11,753 nucleotides of DNA, from positions 1 to 11,753 of the forward strand of contig JAKAAA010000032.1 in assembly GCA_021797295.1 (NCBI GenBank), written 5' to 3'. The position numbers and the translations under genes are program-made. The DNA is from Thermoplasmata archaeon (GTDB lineage Archaea; Thermoplasmatota; Thermoplasmata; Thermoplasmatales; Thermoplasmataceae). Position 1 is the first letter of the stretch. Every line of letters begins with the position of its first letter. Under the pieces are notes generated by a model. The model was not told the origin of the DNA. It saw only the letters and a list, made by a program, of their open reading frames with translations, and did not search any database. Positions 8,042 through 11,753 of this stretch are shown here, one piece after another.

Positions 8042-8049
8042 TAATAAAT
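8042..8049 (-). promoter_or_regulatory. TATA box of the helicase-nuclease gene
   Basis: On the minus strand TTTATTAA, within AATTTATTAAAG, is centred about 27 bases upstream of the ATG at 8018. That is the usual box A distance for a leaderless archaeal message and supports the chosen start codon. Confidence 0.45.
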
Positions 8050-8103
8050 TATAAGGTTTCAATAGTTTTTAGATGGATTTTATATGTAATATTTTGATTA
8101 AAC

Positions 8104-8112
8104 TTAATATAT
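8104..8112 (+). promoter_or_regulatory. TATA box of the tRNA-Leu gene
   Basis: TTAATATAT is centred 24 bases upstream of the mature tRNA 5' end, the standard archaeal box A position. It is the only good match in the 113-base spacer between the divergent helicase and tRNA genes. Confidence 0.55.
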
Positions 8113-8131
8113 GTAAAAATGATACACAAGA

Positions 8132-8216
8132 GCAGAGGTTACCGAGTTAGGACAAAGGCGCTAGATTAAGGGTCTAGTCTCGAAGGAGTTCGCGGGTTCA
8201 AATCCCGTCCTCTGCA
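8132..8216 (+). tRNA. tRNA-Leu, anticodon AAG as written
   Basis: An 85-base class II tRNA. The acceptor stem GCAGAGG (8132-8138) pairs fully with CCTCTGC (8209-8215), followed by discriminator A and no encoded CCA. The D region keeps the leucine-type CAAAGGCG; its stem is ACC/GGC, so the first pair is A-C. The anticodon stem CTAGA/TCTAG (8161-8165, 8173-8177) encloses the loop TTAAGGG, so bases 34-36 (8168-8170) are AAG. The long variable arm (8178-8191) has a CTC/GAG stem, and the T arm GCGGG-TTCAAAT-CCCGT ends in a G-U pair. The long variable arm, A73 and the loop all indicate leucine. An A at position 34 is not expected in archaea, which read CUU/CUC with GAG. The tRNA identity is secure; the decoding is uncertain. 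Confidence 0.9.
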
Positions 8217-8303
8217 TAGTTCTAAAGATTTAAAATAAGAAAATCTAAATAAGTGTTATCACAATATTGCGAAATTTTATATATAGAATTTTAATAAACA
8301 CAT
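8217..8303 (+). promoter_or_regulatory. Spacer with TATA box for the STAS-like gene
   Basis: TTTTATATATA at 8275-8285 is centred 24 bases before the ATG at 8304, which makes a textbook leaderless archaeal promoter. It gives the small gene a message of its own. The bases between the tRNA and the box are A/T-rich, without a clear hairpin. Confidence 0.6.
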
Positions 8304-8603
8304 ATGGAAAAAATGATTGTAGCCAGCATGATAGGCATATATCCTACAACACGGGAGTCATGTGATGATTTATTCAAAAAGATTAATGAATCAATCGAAG
8401 AAAACATAATAATAGATTTTAAAAATGTTATTGGCATTACAAATTCCTTTGCATCGCAGTATCTGTTTAACATAAATAAATGTAAAAAGAATATTATGGA
8501 AAAAAATAAAAATAAGAATATAGTCTCCATGTTAGAAATAACGAATAAAATTAAAAAACCTGCTAAAGTTGAATACCTGGAAATTACACATTTTCAACTT
8601 TAA
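8304..8603 (+). CDS. Small STAS-like protein (DUF4325 type)
   Basis: This 99-residue cytoplasmic protein has a strand-helix core, NIIIDFKNVIGITNSFASQY (34-53), that matches the DUF4325/STAS-like pattern of hydrophobic strand, Asp-Phe, hydrophobic positions, then a Ser/Thr-rich turn leading into a helix. SpoIIAA-type STAS proteins carry their regulatory phosphorylated serine at this turn; S48 and T46 are candidates here (inference). The N-terminal part, SMIGIYPTTRESCDDLFKKI, has the Thr-Arg-containing helix seen before the STAS strand in this group. The C-terminal part (about 62-85) is lysine-rich. DUF4325 proteins commonly occur beside GHKL ATPases; here the partner is encoded convergently, with stops three bases apart. 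The start is fixed by a strong TATA box 24 bases upstream. The assignment rests on pattern recognition, not on a search. Confidence 0.65.
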   Translation: MEKMIVASMIGIYPTTRESCDDLFKKINESIEENIIIDFKNVIGITNSFASQYLFNINKCKKNIMEKNKNKNIVSMLEITNKIKKPAKVEYLEITHFQL

Positions 8604-8606
8604 TTT

Positions 8607-9404
8607 TTATTCTATGGTATCATAAAGATTTATTTCGTTGAGAACCTTTTTGTTTTTAAATATTATTGATACTAAAGTTCCATTCAATTGATAATTTTCA
8701 GGTAATTCATAGACCTTTTTGCTCCCATTTAAATAATGATATATACCCTTGTTTGAAATTATAATAAATTCATCTTCGTTTCTTTTCTTCATTATATTGT
8801 TTATGGATAGTAATCCTCTGCCTCTCTCAGCTTGATCAATATTACCACAATTTTTTGTTGACTCTCCTAATATTGCCTTTTCTATGGCCTCGCAATCATT
8901 TTTGAATGGAAGCGAATGATCTTTAAAATTACCCGGTATTCCTATCCCATTATCATAGACAGATATTTCAAGCCCTAATCTTTTATAATATTGTACCACA
9001 ATGTAATTTTCCGTTGATTTTGAATGATCTTTGATATTAGTATATAATTCACCTATTATGTATCCAATCACATTTTTATTTCTTATGTCAAATTTTGAGT
9101 TTAAAATGGTAAATGTCCGATCCAATAGATCGTCATAATTATTTTCATTTAAAGTTATTACCGGCATAAAATTTTCGTTTTCTTCCAAGCTATTATAATG
9201 GGCTGTAATAAAGTCTATATAACTTTTTACGGGACTGTTTGAATCTTGTATCGTTAAAGGTATATTATCTCTTAAATATGGGAAAACCAATAATAAAAGT
9301 TCTGTGTCTATAAAACTAAATTTTGACAAGTCGACAGTATCTGTTTTTTCCAGATTTTCTCTGATAATCAGAAATTCTTTGTACCAATCTAAAAGACTTT
9401 TCAT
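8607..9404 (-). CDS. GHKL ATPase with N-terminal STAS-like region (anti-sigma/RsbW-like)
   Basis: A 265-residue soluble protein. The C-terminal part is a histidine-kinase-type ATPase: N box GELYTNIKDHS (118-128; E119, N123, H127), G1 box YDNGIGIPG (150-158), G2 box RGRGLLSINN (194-203) and a final strand, NGTLVSIIF (241-249). No dimerisation helix with a phosphorylatable His, no membrane segment and no response-regulator gene are seen, so it is closer to SpoIIAB/RsbW-type kinases than to sensor kinases. The N-terminal segment (about 20-48, VDLSKFSFIDTELLLLVF) looks like a STAS-type strand-helix unit, so the protein may carry its own pseudo-partner. The ATG at 9404 is the only reasonable start; an A/T box at about 9421-9430 lies 17-26 bases upstream. 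It is convergent with the STAS-like gene. The target of the pair is unknown. Confidence 0.8.
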   Translation of the reverse strand: MKSLLDWYKEFLIIRENLEKTDTVDLSKFSFIDTELLLLVFPYLRDNIPLTIQDSNSPVKSYIDFITAHYNSLEENENFMPVITLNENNYDDLLDRTFTILNSKFDIRNKNVIGYIIGELYTNIKDHSKSTENYIVVQYYKRLGLEISVYDNGIGIPGNFKDHSLPFKNDCEAIEKAILGESTKNCGNIDQAERGRGLLSINNIMKKRNEDEFIIISNKGIYHYLNGSKKVYELPENYQLNGTLVSIIFKNKKVLNEINLYDTIE

Positions 9405-9410
9405 TGTGTG

Positions 9411-9430
9411 ATATAAATGTTTTAAATATT
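9411..9430 (-). promoter_or_regulatory. TATA region of the GHKL-ATPase gene
   Basis: On the minus strand AATATTTAAA (9430-9421) and ATTTATAT (9418-9411) both resemble box A. Only the first is at the correct distance for the start at 9404. The spacer to the vapC stop (9445) is only 40 bases, so read-through from vapBC is also possible. Confidence 0.35.
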
Positions 9431-9444
9431 AATTTTTGTTTAGG

Positions 9445-9861
9445 TTATAAAACGTTATTTAACGGGATTCTTTTAACTCCAACTATGTTATTAAAATCAG
9501 AATCGTTGGTAACAATTTCGCCAATATCATTTTCTATACAGCAGGCTACGTGTATTGAATCTCGTGGGTCTAATCTATATTTTTTCATTAAATCGATAGC
9601 GGTTCTCAATTCTTTTTCTCCCACATTCAATATTTTGAGTTTAGGGAATGTAAGGAATTTTTTGCCCTCAATGATTGCAGTTTCTCTGTCTTCAAACCTT
9701 TTGATCGCCCACACTACTTCATCCCAGGTCAGGGTTGACGTCGAGGCTAATATTTTTCCCTCAAATATTGCCTTCAATATATTTTTAGAATTTATCGCAT
9801 CCTCATCAGAATCTGGGGATAACGCTGCGTATATAAAGACGTTAGAATCTATGTAAATCAT
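9445..9861 (-). CDS. vapC: PIN-domain ribonuclease toxin VapC
   Basis: This 138-residue PIN-domain toxin of a type II toxin-antitoxin pair has its four acidic catalytic residues intact: D5 in MIYIDSNVFIY, E48 in TWDEVVW, D101 in LDPRDSIHVA, and D120/D122 in TNDSDF. VapC enzymes cleave specific RNAs (tRNA, rRNA or mRNA) using Mg2+, and the antitoxin blocks the site. I start at 9861 (MIYID), which lies inside the antitoxin gene and is preceded by TGAGGA, a ribosome-binding-like run. ATG 9870 is an alternative start. The open frame continues up to 9936, but those extra residues do not look like the family. The gene overlaps the antitoxin stop by 20 bases in another frame, the arrangement of a translationally coupled pair. 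Confidence 0.88.
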   Translation of the reverse strand: MIYIDSNVFIYAALSPDSDEDAINSKNILKAIFEGKILASTSTLTWDEVVWAIKRFEDRETAIIEGKKFLTFPKLKILNVGEKELRTAIDLMKKYRLDPRDSIHVACCIENDIGEIVTNDSDFNNIVGVKRIPLNNVL

Positions 9862-10093
9862 ATTCCTCATCAAGTATATCTTTAATAGATCTTGAGTTAA
9901 GATTTGGTATCTTTTTCGGTACATTTGCAAAATCATTGACTATCTCTTCTGGTTTGTTTTTGACTTCTATTATTATTTTGCCATCTTCCAAATTCAATTC
10001 AACTTCAGTCCCTCTCTTTAAGCCCATCTTAACTCTGATATCTTTAGGGATTACGATTTGGCCTTTTTCATTTATGGTCCTTTCAAGTTTCAT
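9842..10093 (-). CDS. vapB: AbrB-type antitoxin VapB
   Basis: An 83-residue protein with an N-terminal SpoVT/AbrB swapped-hairpin DNA-binding domain (about 1-45): TINEKGQIVIPKDIR (6-20), then GLKRGTEVELNLEDGKIII (24-42). The C-terminal part (about 46-83), rich in proline and charged residues and ending DEEYDLHRF, is the usual toxin-binding tail that wraps the PIN domain. It represses its own operon in related systems. The stop falls inside vapC. An in-phase upstream ATG is not available: ATG 10097 reads out of frame. Confidence 0.88.
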   Translation of the reverse strand: MKLERTINEKGQIVIPKDIRVKMGLKRGTEVELNLEDGKIIIEVKNKPEEIVNDFANVPKKIPNLNSRSIKDILDEEYDLHRF

Positions 10094-10099
10094 TCATAC

Positions 10100-10135
10100 T
10101 CACTAGTTCTACATAGTAATAATGACTATTTATAC
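10100..10135 (-). promoter_or_regulatory. vapBC promoter with candidate autoregulatory palindrome
   Basis: On the minus strand GTATAAATAGT (10135-10125) is a good TATA box, centred about 37 bases before the vapB ATG and implying a leader of roughly 12 bases with GTGAG as a weak ribosome-binding site. The inverted repeat ATAGT-7-ACTAT (10113-10117 and 10125-10129) overlaps the box, and the palindrome ACTAGT lies at 10102-10107, where transcription would begin. Sites over the TATA box and start region are where an AbrB-type antitoxin would be expected to bind; the assignment is inference. Confidence 0.45.
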
Positions 10136-10281
10136 TTTTTATACCAACATTGAATATTCATTATAACAGAAATGTAAGCAAATCAATATTTCATCTATGT
10201 TTAGTCTGATAAAGTCCAATCCATAAAATAACTTAAAATTAATCTATTTTAAAGTTTACAACCTATTTTTATACACTACAT
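10136..10281. other. AT-rich spacer between the HD gene end and the vapBC promoter
   Basis: This 146-base run holds no credible reading frame. It contains an imperfect A/T inverted repeat (10230-10239 with 10246-10256) that could form a weak hairpin after the HD-domain gene, whose stop is at 10282. The palindrome GAATATTC lies within 10149-10160, and a TATA-like TATAAAAAT on the minus strand (10273-10265) has no gene at the right distance. Confidence 0.4.
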
Positions 10282-11412
10282 CTACTTCCCAAGAATTTTC
10301 TGTACTTTGCTATATATGCCTTCTGAACAGGATACAAGAATCTGTCTGTTTTCCATTTCTCCGGAAAGTGCTCTTGCTATTGAGGATACTTCTGTGATTT
10401 CCTGCTTTTTACCGCCGTAATACACTGTAGCATAATTCTTGATCCTGCCTTTCCCGGAAAAATACAGTGGTGGTACTATATCAATTATATAGTCATGGGC
10501 ATTGAATTCTTCCAGAAGATTTTTTATGGCGGCTACCCTTTCCCTGCTATAGCTACCCCTGTATGCCACTTTATACAGTTGGCGATTTATTATGCGCTTA
10601 AGCATAACGGAAGAATTTCTATTCTTAATTTTCTCCATGAATTCAAAATCATTTAGCTTGATATCCTCAATGCTTCTCCCTTCCATGTCCATATATGCAT
10701 AACCGAGCATCTTCTGTGCTATCCTGCATGTTTTATGGAAATAAACTGTATTGAACATCAGGATTCTCGTTATTATAATAGATTCAATTGTAGGTATGGA
10801 TTTTTCCACCCCGATTAGCTTATTTTCATCTATCATGACTGTGTTGAATAATCTTTTGTAATCAATCTGTCCCATTGTTACGCCGCAGAAAAGTGCATCC
10901 CTTCTGAGATAATCTATCTCGTCCACATCCAGAGGTCCGCTGATCATTTCAGAAAACAATGGATATCGTTTCGATGAACCGGTAGCAACGTCCGCAATAT
11001 CCTCTGGATTGTATCCGTACTTTTCAAGTATATAAGGTACTGTACTATCATTATATGGGGTTGATCCTGTGATAATTTTTTTGGTGATATCCTCATGAAC
11101 GACACTGTACAGGCTATGGAACTCATCCTCTATCCCGTGGCTAAAAGGCATATGTCCGATATCATGCAAAAGTGCAGCCAGGGCAGGAATATCACTATTG
11201 ATTCCCACTGCCTCCACGAGTTCTTTTGCAAGAAACATTGAGCCAAGCGAATGCTCGAATCTTGTATGATTGGCTCCTGGAAACACTATATTGCATAAAC
11301 CCAGCTGTTTGATATACCTTAACCTCTGAAAATATTCTGAATCAACTATTTCATTGAATACCCCATCTATTTTTATCGGCCCGTTTACAGGGTCCTGAAT
11401 AATTTTGTACAT
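10282..11412 (-). CDS. HD-domain dNTP triphosphohydrolase-like protein (SAMHD1/COG1078 type)
   Basis: A 376-residue metal-dependent phosphohydrolase. The opening MYKIIQDPVNGPI and QRLRYIKQLG (29-38), VFPGANHTRFEHSLG (43-57), LLHDIGHMPFSHG (81-93) and SGPLDVDEIDYLRRDA (158-173) are the ordered signature of the SAMHD1/dGTPase-related HD group. H54, H83, D84 and D162 are the expected metal ligands, and R51 is also kept. Such enzymes remove triphosphate from dNTPs, control nucleotide pools and in some lineages restrict viruses; the substrate here is not provable. The C-terminal part (about 250-376) matches the family's less conserved extension. I choose ATG 11412 because homologous proteins begin at the ...IxDPxxG strand; ATG 11421 adds three residues, and the ATG at 11433 would lie inside the SRP RNA. 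No promoter is visible immediately upstream, because the SRP RNA gene ends there. Confidence 0.88.
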   Translation of the reverse strand: MYKIIQDPVNGPIKIDGVFNEIVDSEYFQRLRYIKQLGLCNIVFPGANHTRFEHSLGSMFLAKELVEAVGINSDIPALAALLHDIGHMPFSHGIEDEFHSLYSVVHEDITKKIITGSTPYNDSTVPYILEKYGYNPEDIADVATGSSKRYPLFSEMISGPLDVDEIDYLRRDALFCGVTMGQIDYKRLFNTVMIDENKLIGVEKSIPTIESIIITRILMFNTVYFHKTCRIAQKMLGYAYMDMEGRSIEDIKLNDFEFMEKIKNRNSSVMLKRIINRQLYKVAYRGSYSRERVAAIKNLLEEFNAHDYIIDIVPPLYFSGKGRIKNYATVYYGGKKQEITEVSSIARALSGEMENRQILVSCSEGIYSKVQKILGK

Positions 11413-11423
11413 AATAATCATAA

Positions 11424-11726
11424 TACTGGACACGCCTGGTTCAGTCCAGGTGTTTTGGTAGCGTCCTCCACTTCTTCTCCTCCCCGCACCCTCTCAGCAT
11501 CGATGGTCCAGGATACCGTTGTTCCCTTCCGGGCCTGGCGGGTTTTCCCGGTAAATTGTATATATATCTTCCTTTGAAGTTATATATGCAAACCCCCAAT
11601 CCAAAAGGACAGAGACTCTACGATTCCATGGAGACTGCCAAAGGCCTGGTTGCCCTTGCCAGGCAGTCGCCCCCGCATTTCGGCACGGGTCACAGGGAGG
11701 GCCTGGCTCCCCGGTCTAGTCCAGTA
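11424..11726 (-). ncRNA. Signal recognition particle RNA (archaeal 7S)
   Basis: About 303 bases, the usual archaeal length. The ends pair as helix 1: TACTGGAC on the RNA at 11726-11719 with GTCCAGTA at 11431-11424. The 5' Alu part contains the U-turn motif TGTGA (11694-11690) in CCCTGTGACCCG. The SRP54-binding helix 8 is unmistakable: GCCAGGCCCGGAAGGGAAC (11539-11521) with a GGAA loop (11530-11527) and the adenine-rich side of the symmetric loop, AACAACGG. Helix 6, the SRP19 site, is at about 11590-11557; it is mostly A-U pairs closed by a CTTC/GAAG stem. The RNA scaffolds SRP54 and SRP19 for membrane targeting of nascent proteins. It is much richer in G+C than its surroundings. The promoter is only partly inside the window: the T-rich run at 11745-11753 on the minus strand is at the box A distance. 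Confidence 0.95.
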
Positions 11727-11753
11727 TAACAGCAATGTAGACATGTTAAAAAA

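Noticed and set aside
8291..8530. 79-residue minus-strand frame with a hydrophobic N-terminus
   Set aside because: It lies opposite the STAS-like gene, which has a textbook promoter and a recognisable STAS pattern; hydrophobicity is the expected antisense of a lysine/asparagine-rich sequence.
8815..8821. Seven-base copy of the tRNA acceptor 3' strand (CCTCTGC), considered as an integration footprint
   Set aside because: Too short and not followed by T-arm sequence; it lies within the GHKL-ATPase coding region and is expected by chance.
9404..9856. 150-residue plus-strand frame opposite vapC
   Set aside because: It is the antisense shadow of an intact PIN-domain toxin; no family resemblance and no promoter at a suitable distance.
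1..11753. CRISPR array or insertion sequence
   Set aside because: No regularly spaced direct repeats, no transposase-like frame and no terminal inverted repeats seen.

Overview
The window looks like chromosomal DNA from an acidophilic, low-GC archaeon, most likely of the order Thermoplasmatales (Ferroplasma or a relative; this is my inference from gene content and style, not a database match). The evidence is an archaeal-type SRP RNA with the 5'-terminal Alu part and a GGAA-capped helix 8, a tRNA gene with no encoded CCA, TATA boxes 21-28 bases upstream of start codons (leaderless transcripts), very AT-rich spacers, heavy use of ATA/AGA/AGG codons, and archaeal-type moeA, mobA, mobB, GPR1-like and HD-dNTPase genes.

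Left part, 1-5192. A partial TauE/SafE permease runs off the left edge on the minus strand. Divergent from it is a tightly coupled plus-strand operon for the last steps of molybdenum/tungsten cofactor synthesis: moeA paralogue 1, a second MoeA fused to a periplasmic-binding-protein-like domain, and a MobA-like guanylyltransferase. The three overlap by 10 and 4 bases. A mobB gene meets mobA tail to tail, and behind mobB on the same strand lies a six-helix GPR1/FUN34/YaaH-type membrane protein. Together MoeA (metal insertion), MobA (GMP transfer) and MobB (GTPase helper) make a bis-MGD-type cofactor module, although paralogue 1 and MobA both lack consensus active-site residues.

Middle, 5343-8216. 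A large minus-strand UvrD-like helicase fused to a RecB-type nuclease (repair or end processing) is followed, beyond a short promoter region, by a plus-strand class II tRNA-Leu whose anticodon reads AAG, unusual for an archaeon.

Accessory part, 8217-10281. This is a very AT-rich stretch holding a STAS-like (DUF4325-type) protein and a GHKL-ATPase protein, convergent and 3 bases apart, which resemble an anti-sigma/anti-anti-sigma switch but sit in an archaeon without sigma factors. Next to them is a VapBC toxin-antitoxin pair. The position beside a tRNA gene and the gene content suggest a small acquired stress or defence island. I consider the STAS-like/GHKL pair the best candidate for an undescribed system here.

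Right end, 10282-11753. An HD-domain dNTP triphosphohydrolase gene begins within a few bases of the 3' end of the SRP RNA gene on the same strand, so the two are probably co-transcribed.
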